64,000 nucleotides of DNA, taken from assembly GCA_022225965.2 (NCBI GenBank), contig JAKJXP020000030.1, forward strand, positions 62,001-126,000. The letters are read 5' to 3'. Under the pieces are notes generated by a model that ran no database searches, was not told the DNA's origin, and saw only the letters and a list, made by a program, of their open reading frames with translations. Each line of letters begins with the position of its first letter. Positions within the stretch are counted from its first letter, which is position 1. Position numbers and translations under genes: made by a program. Positions 1-12,000 of this stretch are shown in pieces. Origin of the DNA: Diatrype stigma. Taxonomy: Eukaryota > Ascomycota > Sordariomycetes > Xylariales > Diatrypaceae.

Positions 1-607
1 TAATGCCTTTATACAACCAAACTGTCAATATATACATCTACTGGTACCTATCACCTACCACCTAATCACCTATCTCTGTATTGGGACTTCATGGTGTCGG
101 GTGTATGTATGCAGCTATCGGCACTCTATCCACTTATTACGTATGTAGGCACGTAATAAGCGTATTGTACAAGTACGCCTGCAGTTTGAAAGACCACGCC
201 CAACTCTCAGACTTCCAGACTCCCAGACTCCCAGACTCCAAGACCTTACCACTGGGCAACGCAACACATCGAGAGACGCATCTGAAACTATTCCCATGAC
301 TTCAGCCCTATGTAGCCTATGGACAGCTATCTAGCAGAATCAAAGCATTTTCCTGAATTCCAGTTCCCCTCAACTGCCTCCCGTATACGAAGTAATCCAT
401 CTCCATCTTGACCCGCCTCATGCGAAAGTGACAGAGGGAACAGTCCTTACGTAGTAGCATCCGTCGCCACGAGGCATCCTACGAGAACACACGATCCTCT
501 TATGCGCGCCCTAAGCTCCGCGCTTCTGGAATGATCACCCGCGGCCCCGACTAAGCCGAGCCCGCACGCATTCTGCTTCATTTGCATCATATCACCTCCC
601 TTGAAAG
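1..607. other. Intergenic, no gene seen; upstream region of GOS1
   Basis: I see no recognisable coding segment here. The short open frames overlap on both strands and resemble no family. A small direct repeat, 'agactcccagactcccagac', lies near 218-240. The last 100-200 bases are presumably the promoter and 5' leader of the GOS1 gene that starts at 608. Confidence 0.5.
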
Positions 608-1476
608 ATGTCCGCCACCACGGGGAACCAGGGCTGGGCCCAATTGCGCCAGCAGGCCCGGTCTTTAGAAGCGCAGGTATTTAGGAATCCCCGGATACAC
701 CTTGATCACTAGGTACAGAGGCGCACGACGACGAGATGCTGATGCTGACCCGGCCACTCTCCCCAGACGGAAACCCTATTCCACACGTATTCGCAATTCT
801 CTACCGTCGCCAACATACCCCCGAAGCCCACCAGCGAGGAGCGGGAGACGGAGGCCCGGCTCGAGGAGCTATTTGACAAGGTAAGAAAGGACAGCCAGCA
901 GCAGCAACAATGTTAGAAGGAAGAGGAACAACGGGCTAACCACCATGGACTCTCCTATTTCCCCGACAACAGCGGGACCACGTCATCGGCCAGCTGGCGC
1001 GGCTACTGGACTCGGAGGCGAGCCTGACGTCGTCGGCGCTGAAGCAGAACAACCTGTCGCTGCTGCGGGAGAAGCTGGCGGAGCACCGGCGGGACCTCCT
1101 GCGGCTGCGGGCGGCCCTGCAGGAGGCGCGGTCGCGGGCGCACCTGCTGACGACGGTGCGCGACGACATCGAGACGTACCGGCGCGACAACCCCGAGGCG
1201 GCCGAGGCCGAGTACATGCTGGCGGAGCGCGCACGCGTCGACAACTCCCACAACATGGTCGACAGTGTCCTGAGCCAGGCCTACGCCACCAGCGAGAGCT
1301 TCGCCGCCCAGCGCGAGACCCTCGCCAACATCAACCGCCGCATCACCCTGGCCGCCAGCCAGGTCCCCGGCCTCAACACCCTGATCGGCAAGATCTCCGC
1401 GCGGAAGCGCCGCGACGGCGTCATCATGGGCAGCTTCATCGCCTTCTGCTTCATCTTCTTCTTTTTCTTCCTGTGA
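608..1476 (+). CDS. GOS1: Golgi SNARE GOS1 (GOSR1/GS28 homologue)
   Basis: Qc/Qb-type SNARE of the Golgi that takes part in ER-to-Golgi and intra-Golgi vesicle fusion. I read three exons, 608-676, 767-880 and 973-1476, all joined in phase 0 with GT-AG introns, giving 228 residues, the usual length for the family. The N-terminus (MSATTGNQGWAQLRQQARSL) has the conserved W-x-x-LR-x-x-AR pattern of Gos1, followed by an F-x-x-Y-S-Q-F segment and a helical middle part. The SNARE helix lies at about residues 140-200 and a single C-terminal membrane anchor very rich in Phe follows the basic 'ARKRRDG' stop-transfer segment. The C-terminal anchor and absence of a signal peptide fit a tail-anchored protein. 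The gene converges with ATP10. Function is by family similarity; exon 1 and the first intron are the least certain parts. Confidence 0.88.
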
Positions 1477-2056
1477 TGATGAAGAGAGGGCGCGTGGACG
1501 AAACAAAGAGAGACATATATATATAAAAGAGAACAAGAGGGAAAGGGAAGCAACTGGTTCACCAAAAGAGAGGGGGCCTCGAGGAGAGCGATGCGATTAG
1601 GACGCGGGGGCTGGGGTAGAAGGTTGTAATAATTGTGGTGTTGGTGTGGTATACCTCGATTGCGCGCACGCGGCTTGCATCCGTCACGATCAATCTGGCC
1701 AGGCGTTCAGGATCTCTAATTGCGTCTTCTTTTCTTTGTGAGCAGGACAGGCATTTGTATACTATGGACAGGAAGGGGAGCATATCCCTCTTGGTCTGGA
1801 GTCGGGCTCCATCTGTACAGCTGGAGGGAGGGTTGGTTGTGGAAACTGACTAGACATCGATATGTAGCGACCAGAAGCAAAGGTACTATAATCGACAAGG
1901 CCATTCAAAGAGTCCATTCCCTCTCCCTTTTGCTCTGACTACCTACTGTCCATTGCATCGATTCAGTGACCATCGTCAAGTCATATATGTAGGTCGTCAC
2001 AAGCGAAGATTGGGGTATCATTCCAACTACAGTTCTATACACACTCCTTGCTTTGT
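1477..2056. other. Convergent intergenic region GOS1/ATP10
   Basis: About 580 bp between two convergent genes, holding their 3' untranslated regions. A short (AT)n run occurs at about 1516-1524. No coding segment or RNA gene is recognised. Confidence 0.5.
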
Positions 2057-3354
2057 CTACTTAGATTGGGGGAGGTCCTTCTTGACCTTTTCTCCCTTAT
2101 CGGCCTTTCCTTCCTTCTTGGCCTTCTCTTCCGCCAGAAGCCGCTGCACGCCCTTCACCAGCCCCTCCCGCTCATGGGCCTCGCTCTCGCCACTGCCGGC
2201 CCACCGTATCCGGCACTCGCCGTCGAGCAGGTACGTGTAGCCGACCTTGCTGTTCAGGTAGCCGATGGACTCGCGGATCTCGTCGGAGATGCCACGGCGG
2301 ACGAGGAAGTAGCGGTGCCAGTTGGGCTCGCCGAGGCGGCGGCGCAGGGCGCCGGTGCCGAAGACGCGGACGAACCAGGCCTTGAGCCAGTCCTCCTCGA
2401 CGTTGATCAGGATGTGCTGGGCGCCGTCCCCGTCCCCGTCCCCGTCCCCGTCCCCGTCCCCGTCGCGATCGGCCAGCAGGGCCTGGAGCTCCGGGTTGCT
2501 CTCGGCCGAGGCGAACGACCGCGCCTGGTTCTCGCCCCACAGGCTGCTGAACATGCTGACGACGGAGACGCGGCCCCGCAGCGTCGGCGTCGTGTCCCGC
2601 TTGCCGCGGTCGCTCTTCAGCAGCGTCTGCCCGTACAGGTTGGGGAAGTACAGCGAAACGTCGCCCCGGAACAGCCGCGGCGGCGCGATGAACGTCTTGC
2701 CCTTGTGGAACTGCAGGTTCGCCCAGTCGCGGAAGTAGGGGCGCGCCATCTTGTTCTTGCTGTTGTTTTCATTTGAGAGCATCAGCCACCTGTGTTCTGT
2801 TCTGCCTGTTCTCTCCTGTGCTGTGCTCATGTTGTAGTCGGAGGGCTAGGGAAGGGAGAAGGGGGGAAACAAGAAATCCCGAGACAAGGGGCGCGGGGGA
2901 GGGGGAGAGGAGACAAGGGTCCATACAGGCGCTCCCGCTTCTCTAGGTGCTTCTTATGGTTGACGAAGTCATCCCGGCGCTGCCGCAGCGTGCGATAGTC
3001 GATCCCGGTGTTCTGCCCGATCTCCGGTGGGTACGGCAGCCCGATGGGCCGGCTGAGCGGCGTCGGCGTGAAGTTCTCGACTTTCACGCCGTAGCTTCTC
3101 GGCGCATGGGCTAGGGGCGAAGGGGGCGGAGGGGGCGAGGGTGCGACGCCCTCCGGGGATGGTGGTGGGTTCGGACCCGTGGATTTCGCCGTCACTACCG
3201 TTGTTGATCTCGCTTTCGCTTCTGTTGCCGCCACCCCTGCTGTCCCTATTTTGTCTTTGTTCGGCACCTTCTCAGCTAGCCTGCTGTGTGTAGTACTGAA
3301 TGTTCTCCATTGACATGTTAGGCATAAAAGCCTCGGTCTGCGTGCAATTGACAT
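2057..3354 (-). CDS. ATP10: Mitochondrial ATPase assembly factor ATP10
   Basis: Inner-membrane factor needed to assemble subunit 6 (Atp6) into the Fo sector of mitochondrial ATP synthase. Two exons on the minus strand, 3354-2927 and 2759-2057, join in frame across a GT-AG intron of 167 bp (the CT|gtatgg donor leaves two bases), giving 376 residues. The first 30 residues (MSIARRPRLLCLTCQWRTFS) are basic and hydroxylated like a mitochondrial presequence. A Pro-rich low-complexity stretch precedes the conserved core, which includes the 'MARPYFRDW' segment, 'NLYGQTL', 'SMFSSLWGENQ' and, near the end, 'GISDEIRESIGYLNSKVGY'. A Met just after the splice site could mimic a start, but the upstream exon carries the targeting signal. 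A (DG)n run encoded by a hexanucleotide repeat interrupts the middle of the domain. The gene is divergent from the BCKDH E2 gene. Confidence 0.9.
2424..2465. repeat. Hexanucleotide tandem repeat (GTCCCC)n inside ATP10
   Basis: About seven tandem copies of a 6-bp unit (ccccgt on the plus strand) lie in the coding part of ATP10 exon 2 and encode alternating Asp-Gly (DGDGDG...) on the minus strand. Because the unit is 6 bp, length changes stay in frame. Confidence 0.9.
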
Positions 3355-4001
3355 GGCCAAGGGCAATTGATTGTATGTGCTGGATCGATATGTCGTCAAA
3401 AGCTTGGTACCTAGAAAAAGTGCTCGTCGCTGTGCTCGTCGTGATGCTCGTGATGCTCGTGATGCTCGCTCGTCGTTATCGCACCTGCAGCTATCAAAAT
3501 TTCGGCAGGCTTTGAGCCCCGGCCAGCTGCTGCAGGAACGCGATTGCTTCGCTAGCACTGCCCAGCAGTCCAGGCAGGACTCCAGTAATCCAGTAATTCA
3601 AGGTTGCGTTAAGTTTTAACTACCTAACTGATATGCCTCTTTGGGCGTTAGTGCCCCAGAGGGCCAGAGCGGCGGGTCTCACGCTGAAGCGCTGAACCGG
3701 TCCAGCCTCCAGGCCACCAGCATGGGGACCCGGCTGGTAGCGGCTTAACCCCAGATTCGGATAACGGCGGCATTGGTGGGGATGGAGGGGCGTCATAGCC
3801 CTGGAGGTACCCGTTCCAACGCTCCAACGTTCCAGCGGCCCTTGTCTTGCCGTCTTCTCCCCGTCTTTCGACAACTACAATAAATAGTAAGCATTGGGCT
3901 GTCTGTCATTTCCTCCATTTCCTTGGTTCAGTGGTACAAGATGTGACTATACTTCGATGTTGTTTGAAACTGGCCTTGATATTTATATATAATATATAAT
4001 A
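3355..4001. promoter_or_regulatory. Divergent promoter region ATP10 / BCKDH E2
   Basis: About 650 bp shared by two outward-facing genes for mitochondrial proteins. It holds a degenerate 9-bp tandem run, (GTGATGCTC)n, at about 3420-3480 close to the ATP10 start, and an AT-rich stretch (tatatataatatataat) directly before the E2 start codon. No other coding segment is supported. Confidence 0.45.
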
Positions 4002-5679
4002 ATGTTTCTCAACCGTGCTTCTCGCCTTCCCCGTGTTTCCCGTGTATTCCAGCGACAATGGCGTATCAACAGGAGTTTGAATGGCATCCTAGCCTCCTCA
4101 GTTCGCAATGCTACCATCCCCTTGGCGACGAGCTTCTTCCACTCAACGCGGAATTTACAAGTGGTAAAGCCCGTCTTGTTAGCTGATATAGGTGAAGGTC
4201 AGAGCCAGAATTAGCAGTCCAGCCCATCTATTAGCAGCTCATGAATCCTGACTGTGCGCAATAGGCATCGTTGAATGCGAAATAATACAATGGTTTGTCG
4301 AGCCAGAAGCTCGAGTCGAGGAGTTCTCGCCATTGTGCGAAGTCCAGAGCGACAAGGCTTCCGTCGAGATCACGAGTCGATTCTCCGGCATTGTGAAGAA
4401 GCTGCACTACGAGGCTGGCGAGATGGCGAAAGTGGGCAAGCCATTCGTCGACATTGACATACAAGGCGGTGTAAAGCAGGAGGACCTAGACGCCTTGACC
4501 GCTTCTGAATCGACCCCGTCTCCAAAAGACGCCTCGGAGCCTCTAATGAATGAGTCGTTGAGCAAGCCACCGGAGTCATCAGATTTAAGGAGCACAGAGT
4601 CACATGGAAGAACAAGCGGGGAATCGAAGCACCAGGCACAACCACCAAAAGGCAGATTTGCATCGCTGGCAACCCCAGCAGTACGACACCTCTCAAAGGA
4701 GCTGGATGTCGATATAATCGACATTCAGGGGACAGGGAAGGATGGCAGGGTCCTCAAAGAAGATATTTACAGATTTGTCGAGGCCCGGAAGTCCCCCAAG
4801 CAGGAGCAGCAGCCCACCCTGTCACCGCCGCCGACGAGCCCCTCATTCACGGCAATGCCGCCACCGGCAGAAACGGACAAGCAGGTTGAAACCGTCGTCC
4901 CGTTGACGAATACGCAAGCGCAAATGTTCAAGACGATGACGCGATCCCTCAGTATCCCTCACTTCTTGTACGCCGACGAGGTGGACTTCTCACGGCTGCA
5001 CGACCTGCGCCAGCGGCTGAACAAGATGCTGTCGCAGCAACCCGCCGTCTTCGCGGGAGCGGCTACAACTACCACGGACCAGCAGATCATGGTCTCGAAG
5101 CTCTCGTACCTACCATTCGTCATCAAGGCGGTCTCCATGGCCCTGTATCAATACCCGATCCTGAACGCACGAGTCGACACAGACGCAGCAGATGGTAACG
5201 GCAACGGCATTGGCAACAAGCCAGCGGCGCTTGTGCACCGCAGCCAGCACAACGTGGGCGTGGCGATGGACACGGCCGCGGGGCTCCTCGTGCCCGTGGT
5301 CCGGGACGTGGGGCGGCGCAGCGTGCTCTCGGTGGCGGCGGAGCTGGTGCGGCTGCAGAGCGCGGCGGCGGCCGGGCGGCTGTCCCCGCAGGACCTCCGC
5401 GGCGGTACCGTCACCGTCTCCAATATTGGGAGCCTCGGCGGCACGTATGTGGCGCCCGTGGTGGTGGACCGCGAGGTGGCCATCCTCGGGCTCGGCCGCG
5501 TGCGCGACGTGCCTGCCTTCTCCGACGACGGGGAAGATCGTGTCGTGAGGCGCCGCGTCTGTAACCTGAGCTGGAGCGCCGACCATCGCGTCGTCGATGG
5601 CGCCACCCTCGCCCGCGCCGCCGAGGTCGTGCGCGGCTTCCTGGAGGAGCCGGGGACTATGGTCATGCATCTGCGATAG
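4002..5679 (+). CDS. Branched-chain keto-acid dehydrogenase E2 (dihydrolipoyl transacylase)
   Basis: E2 core of the mitochondrial branched-chain alpha-keto acid dehydrogenase complex, which transfers the acyl group from lipoate to CoA in Leu, Ile and Val breakdown. Exons 4002-4197 and 4265-5679 join at a split Gly codon, giving 536 residues. The order is: basic N-terminal presequence to about residue 50; lipoyl domain starting 'KPVLLADIGEGI' with the modified lysine in 'SDKAS' at about residue 96; a hydrophilic linker; the E1/E3-binding domain near 201-238 ('ATPAVRHLSKEL', 'GTGKDGRVLKED'); a Pro-rich linker; and the catalytic domain ending with 'SADHRVVDG', whose His (about 506) and Asp (about 510) are the catalytic pair. 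The 'IIQWFVEPEARVEEF' segment is typical of the branched-chain enzyme rather than pyruvate or 2-oxoglutarate E2. The start was chosen for the presequence. Confidence 0.92.
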
Positions 5680-8068
5680 GTACGGTCCCTAGGTGGGTGG
5701 CCTCTGAGGGAGGATGGGGAGGTACCAGGCTCGATTACTCCAGGGCAGCTACTAGGCCAACCATAGTGAATAATAGGTATATGATTATGCGGCTGCGCTC
5801 ATTCGGAGTAGCTACGGCTACATACCCCCCGCAGGTCACCTACTTAATTGTCAATAAGAAACCAGTCCCCTAACAAATACTGCCAGGTTGGTGTAGTGGT
5901 TAGCACAGCTGAGATTCCGCCCAAGAACAACGGGTTTCGATTCCCAGTGTGGATGGACAAACAAATTGTTCACCGCAGAACGGGTAACTCTTCCGCCCTG
6001 TGTGCTACCTCCACAAAACGGCTAGAGACAGGCGTCGAACAAAAGAAGACCCAGGTTCGATCCCTGGACCAGGCAATTTAATTTTTTAATTTTTTGCCAA
6101 AATATTATGAACCCATTTTCTATTCTTCCGGTTCAAGCATGGTGCCGAATATGATAAAGTAGAAGCTTCATTTGTTATATTTACGTACCTAGGGGGCACT
6201 TTTGACTTCACTCTGATAAGTAAACATGGATATAGCTAACATCCTATAATATGACGTGACTTGTACCATCTGACTAAACAAGTGACGAAAGAGGGTTCAG
6301 AAAGAACCTCGTCCTACCTATAAAAGAAAATCCCTGCGTGAGATCACCAGCAAGCGCCGGCGCAGGCCTTATGGAGTACCTATATACCTACCAGGTATCT
6401 AGATACATAACTTGACGTTGCATAAGGTAAGCGTCAAATCAATGACCGGTGCTACCTATTATCCCTTCCTACATATGTATACATCCACGGGGGGTGGGTT
6501 TCGAAAGGGTGTTATTATGCGATGCGGTGTGTGGTGCCCTGCCCTGAGGGAGCGGAGCGGAACGCCGCCCTCCCGCCCTCCATCCATCCTTCCATCCAGT
6601 CCTCCCCCCCTGCTCCGATGACCGATACGTGGCAGCAGTAAAGACTACGACCTCCTATCCAACTCTGGCCTCGCCGTTGCTTCGTCATGTCTGGGCGCCC
6701 TCTCTCCTTGAGTCCTACCTATCTGTGTGCGCGCGCAGGGAATCTGGTCACCGGGTTCGCGAGCCCCCGTCAAATAGGAACGCGGCGGAAGGCTTTTTGA
6801 GGTAAGGTGACTCGAGGGAGGGCCAAGAAGGAACCTGCAGGATTCATGCAGGCGGCAGACTAAATCCGGGGAAAGGAACAAAATCCAGAGGGGGGAAAAA
6901 AGAAAAAGAAAAAGAAGGGCCAGAAGGAAAAACAAAAGAGAAAAAAGAAGGAATTTACGGCATCGACCGCATGCCGCAACACCAGGCTTGAACAATTACT
7001 TACACATTTCGTTCGAATAGTCGGTACCTAACTGCTTACATGTAGCAGCAGCAGCAGCAACTAACATCACAACATGGCAGGCGGTTCCGCGATTGGACAC
7101 TTACACACATATATGCTTCTAACATCATGTCTCACACTTGCCTGTATACCTTGTACCTACATCCATGATGTTTACCTACATGGATGCTTACATATCTAAA
7201 CCGACGTCTTCCAATTGCATAGAACTTGAATGCATGCGTACAGTGATCCCTCACGTGCAGACAGAAGTAGTAAAAACCACCTACTGACAAGCCTTGCAGG
7301 GCCGACCATGGCTGTGTCATGCAGAGCGTGCAGAATGTTAGCTATTAGCTACCTGATATGAACATCCGCGCGCTCACAAAACAGATCAGCAATAATAAGT
7401 CTATGCCGGTCCAACCAATGCACGCCTCCTGCCATGTCGCCTATAAGTAGATACCTAGGTAGTTAGAAGATGGGTACAATACAATACGACCGCCGCAGGG
7501 TTCTTTCACACGGCTGATCGGGCGGACCCCTCTCATGCGGTTGGTTACATGATAAGTAAATACCTAGATAGCTCTCTTGTAGTGGCGGTGATGTACAGAG
7601 AAACGTCAGGCAGATGCCGTTGGAACGAGGGCCTTGAAGTGAGCAAAAAAAGCCATAACAGACAGACTCCTTTCTAGACGCGATAGGCTAACCCAACTAC
7701 CTATATATTGACTTGAGTAGGTAGGAAAGTAACTTCGTAGGTAGCTAGGTAGCTGTTGCAGTCTTCCCAAAAAATGCATGCGCAACTGAAATAGAGAAAA
7801 CCTCCTACACCCCTGACCCCATGTATATGTGTGCCCAATGACATGTGTATATCCCATCATGCTCCTGTACGCCGAGCTCTTAATGATGCTGAATCCGGCC
7901 CTCTTCTTGCCAAGGGTCGGAGATAAAGAAATAAGAGAGGAAGTAAAAGTAGGTAAAAGACAGCATCCCCAGCCAGTCTTTCGCTTCTGCGTAAAGCGCA
8001 GCAGCCGCCGCTGCCATTTTTGAGCTCCCCGGGGGTTCCTGTTGTTTCGAATGGCCTCTCTCCAGCCC
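5680..8068. other. Intergenic region with a tRNA-like unit and no protein gene
   Basis: About 2.4 kb between E2 and gluconokinase. It holds the tRNA-like element at 5882-6078 (listed separately), a purine-rich tract at about 6888-6952 (runs of A and G only) and one exact TACCTAGGTA palindrome at 7452. The longer open frames here are composition artefacts; none resembles a known family. Confidence 0.5.
5882..6078 (+). ncRNA. tRNA-like / SINE-like RNA polymerase III unit
   Basis: The 5' end (5882-5910) reads as a tRNA acceptor strand GCCAGGT followed by a perfect D arm, GTGT-AGTGGTTA-GCAC, which also forms a Pol III A box. A degenerate T-arm-like B box, gggtttcgattccc with one extra T, follows at about 5931-5944. 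A second, canonical T arm (CCAGG-TTCGATC-CCTGG) ends at 6069 and is followed by ACCAGGC, which pairs with the 5' GCCAGGT in six of seven positions. T-rich terminator tracts follow from 6078. The spacing (about 195 bp) is too long for an ordinary tRNA, and no anticodon stem is visible. It could be a tRNA with a very long insertion, two fused tRNA relics, or a tRNA-derived SINE head. Which of these it is remains open. Confidence 0.45.
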
Positions 8069-9065
8069 CTACTGCGGCTGCGCAGAGCCGGAAGCGGGGG
8101 CGGAATCGAAAGCAGTGGCGGCATCTGCTTCAGCGCTGGCCTCCTCCATCTTATGGAAGACGCGTTCGAGGGCCTCGCGCTTGACCTCCTCCATGGAGGC
8201 GCTGACATCGATGCTAATGACGTCGGTCTCCTCGGCGGTGGGGGGCTCGAGAATGGAGAACTGGCTGTGAACCATGTTGGCGCCCATGTAGTGGCCCTGG
8301 CGCTTGCCGACGCGCTCGAGCAGCACGTCCTCGGGTGCGTGCAGGTAGATGAAGTGCAGCAGCACGTCGTGCGAGTAGTAGGGAGCGACCCGGATGACGT
8401 CGCGGTACTTGCGCTTGAGCGCCGAGCACGTCAGCACCACGCCCTCGGCCCCCAGCGACAGCTGCCGCAGCGACTCGTCCCGCAGCAGCGTCAGCCAGTC
8501 CCATCGGTCCGCGTCCGTCAGCGGCTGCCCGCTGGCCATCTTGTCGATGTTCGCCTGGGGGTGGAACTGCATCGTCGGGGTAGATATTTGTTAGTATTTT
8601 GTATTTGTCTGCTCTTCCTCTTATTCTTATTCTTTTGTACATGCGCTTCCCTCTCCCCTCTCCCCTCTCCCCTTGTCGGTCTCCCCTCTTACAAGGGTCC
8701 TGCAGAGGGGAGGAAAGGGGAAGACGAGGTGCAGTGCAGAACATTCACTTATAGTTTGAGTGGGGAAGCTTAATACAACGTACATTGTCTCCTTCGAGAT
8801 AAGGCATGTTCAGTTCCTGGGCGATGTGCTCCGCGACGGTAGATTTCCCGCAACCGGCCGGGCCGGTCACTAGCCAGATATGATGGTACTTGGGAGACGG
8901 CTGACCATCGACCTTGGCAATGGTGTTGTTCGACGTCACATACCCGGAGCTGACGGGGATCGGCTTCGGGTTGCCGCCCGGAAACTTGGTCGGTGATGCC
9001 ATGTTGGAAATCGCGTTCACAGATGATTGCCCACTAATGGGAGTGGGGGTATCATAGGACAGCAT
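8069..9065 (-). CDS. Gluconokinase
   Basis: Phosphorylates D-gluconate to 6-phosphogluconate with ATP (EC 2.7.1.12), feeding the pentose phosphate pathway. Exons 9065-8784 and 8566-8069 on the minus strand join in phase 0 to give 259 residues. The P-loop is 'GPAGCGKST', followed by 'YLEGDN|FHPQANIDKMASG' across the splice site, the family signature for gluconate binding. 'PLTDADRWDWL', 'VLTCSALKRKYRD', 'FIYLHAP' and 'GKRQGHYMGANMVHSQF' are all typical GntK motifs. The N-terminal 50 residues are Ser/Thr/Pro-rich and not part of the kinase fold; a second Met at 9002 (MASPTKF) is a possible alternative start. The C-terminal tail is Ala-rich. Confidence 0.93.
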
Positions 9066-12000
9066 TGTGAATCGTCAAATGGGGACCGTAGTCCAATCCC
9101 ACTTCACCAACTTTTATTTATATTCTTGAAGACGGGTTATCAAGGTTCTCGATGCACGGTCGAGAGGTGACGATGGGCTGTAGTCTTGATGACTGCGTTA
9201 TAATTGCGATGACCTCGTGGTGACTGCAATGACTTCGTTATGACTGCGAGCGTATCGGGTGGGTTGCGCTACCGTGGAAGCAAGCGCATTATATAAGATC
9301 GGATACTCTCACAATGCCGGCCGGTGTCGCATCAAGCATCTGATGAGAGGAAAGGATGGAAGTCCCAATGCGCCAGGGGCCATACTGGTATATGTATTTA
9401 TGACAGCGGGTTCGCACATACCTGGCAGCCTGGGTAGAGACCAAGAGACCACAGAGACTGACTTCCGGGTGGTGGAGCCGGAGGCGATGCCATGGTCCTC
9501 AATATAGATACTGGCCGATACATGTACGTAGATAGATCACACCCGGTACTTACATCCATGATTACATACAGATGGATCCATACGTATGTACGTACATGGT
9601 CGATACGTACATGGTTAATACGTACATTCGCACATACGTACCCTTGAGCGGGACTGGGAACCCTGCAAACCGTGTCCGCGATGACGAGGTGTATGTCAGC
9701 ATGTGTGGGCTACCATGTACTCTTGGGCTACTCGTGGGCTACCGGCGGCAAGCCAAAAGAAAAAGAACAAAAAAGAGGCACCGCAATTTGCGCAGGTGAC
9801 TCGCCTAACTACCACCTAGTACAGTACCTAGGTAGTCAGTAGCGCTCCTCGTCAACTCGGAACTTGATGGGAATTTTTTTTCGGGGCCGGGGCGCTAGGC
9901 GACCTCAGCATTGCTTCTAAGAACGTCGAAGAAGAAAAAGAAGGGGCTTGGAGTGGGAGAAGGGGCAGAAGGGGCAGAAGGAAGGAAGGGGTTTGCTTGG
10001 TGATGGCCCGAGAGCCAATCATGCATTGTAATTAACGCCCTATTAGGTTGTCCGGCTCATTCTAGGCAAAAAAGTAGAAGGTAAAGGGGGGAGGGGTGGG
10101 GGTAAAAAGATAGAAGGAAGCCACCCTTGACAAGTTGAGTTACATATGAACGACGGAGCAGTCGCAAGTACGGAGCAGAGAAGGGAGTCTCCACGGATGG
10201 CTTTCATGTTCGTGTACACCTACACCAGCTACACCTGCAATTCCCACTTGCCTACCTGCCCGCGCAGGTATTCGTGATATTCGGGATGTTCAGGATACCC
10301 GAGGAGGCGGATGAACATGCCGAAAGCTATCGCGACGGTGAATGGACAATGGCTTGCGAGTGAGAGGGGACCAATGGCCACGTTCCCGAAGTCTTCACTG
10401 CGTCAGCGTCGGGAACCGTTCGAAAACGTCCAACTGCATGCAGCAGGAGGCGACAATGCTGATGATGCATCGTCTACCGAAGGGAGGGAGAGAGAGAAAG
10501 GAGAGATTGACGGGAAACAGGCAGATCGCGGATGGCATGTAGGCTATTGGCAGTTGCCTCTCTTTCCCATCTGTTTCTCGTCTGTCTCCCAAAGCTCCGG
10601 ATATTCCAGATGGCGCTATCTGACTGACGATGACTTGCTTGGAAGATTATTCTCCACGGAGTCTCCACGTTGACACCAAAAAAACGCGGGTTAATCTGGC
10701 GCCTAGTTCCTTACCACTGCCACGGCAGTACTATAGGTATCTGTCTACATCTAGCGGTTACTTTGTAGTTATGTGGAATTCCCGGATGCAAGCTCGCCTA
10801 CCTACCTGACTACCTACCTACAGATCTCATGAACCACCCGCTTCCTCGGTGAGGCGGGCGAGAGACACAATGCAACTGCTTGGCTGCATGTGAACCCATC
10901 GAGGCATCGTTGCCATGCATGGCTGGCTGAATAGGGCTCCTGCATCTGGAAGAGTTCTACCACTGGCCGTGAACTGAATGCCATTACGGGCTGACCGCAG
11001 TTATACCCGGTGTAGGTATTCCTCAGACAGAAGCCGATGAGGTTACGGTGCTGCATCTCTGGGTAAGCATTCAGAAAGGCTAAATTCGCCCTGTCGTTGG
11101 ATGGCGGGATCCATGGCGTGGGGTGTTCCCGAGGTCATGACTGACATACATGTAGGGCCGAGAGAGGATAGAGGGCCTGTAGAGGGGCCCTACCTAGCAG
11201 CCCTAGGTGCTAGCCTCTAGGTATACAGATTGCCGGCTGCTTGAAAGTGATTGACTCCCGTCGGAATCGTGTCCGCACTACATATGTACGATGATTCTAC
11301 TGCTAAACCCAAGCTAGCATTGAACCTGGAAAATCTGCAAGCTTGCGGAGAAAACGTGGTGAAACCTGGGTGAAGGGAGGTGGTAAGGCTTTCAGGCGAA
11401 CACGGGGAGATCGGGGATACTTACCCCAATTCCCCGAAACTAATAAACTCACCGACGCACTGCTCTAGCTTTTACCGCATCTGAAAACATCGACGTCAAG
11501 CCCACTATACCTCACTAATATTCCTCTGGGAAGGGAAATAATGGTAATAAGAGAAGGAAAAAGAAAAGGAGGAGGCAGTCCTTGGATACGCGCGTGCAAC
11601 ACGGAACTCGTAGGTCATAATATATATTCCTGGACATCTTGGGTAAAGTAGAAAGTATTATGTAAAGCTCTTATTCCAATCCTTCCATCTTATTTTCGTA
11701 TCTTAACATTACACCTCAGGGCTCGTTTAGGAATGCATACAGGTAACGTTTTGAAAAATTGCTCGGGAAGCTAGGGGCCTGCCTATACTTCACATTTAAC
11801 CAGGCATTTCAGGCGAGCCAATAAGGGCCTTCGACTATCAGGATATTGCAACATCAATATGGAACTGATCAGGTTGGTGGCCTCTGACCTTAGAACTACT
11901 CCAAGGCAAAAAGCGTCTCCTTGTGCTTGCAAACGAGCTTGGTTCATCGACTAATAACTCGAACAGAAGAAGAGCAATAACTTTGGTGCTGTGTACCTTG

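Noticed and set aside
6645..6995. 116-codon minus-strand frame rich in Phe and Leu
   Set aside because: Produced by a purine-rich tract on the plus strand; looks like a membrane protein only because of the low-complexity run.
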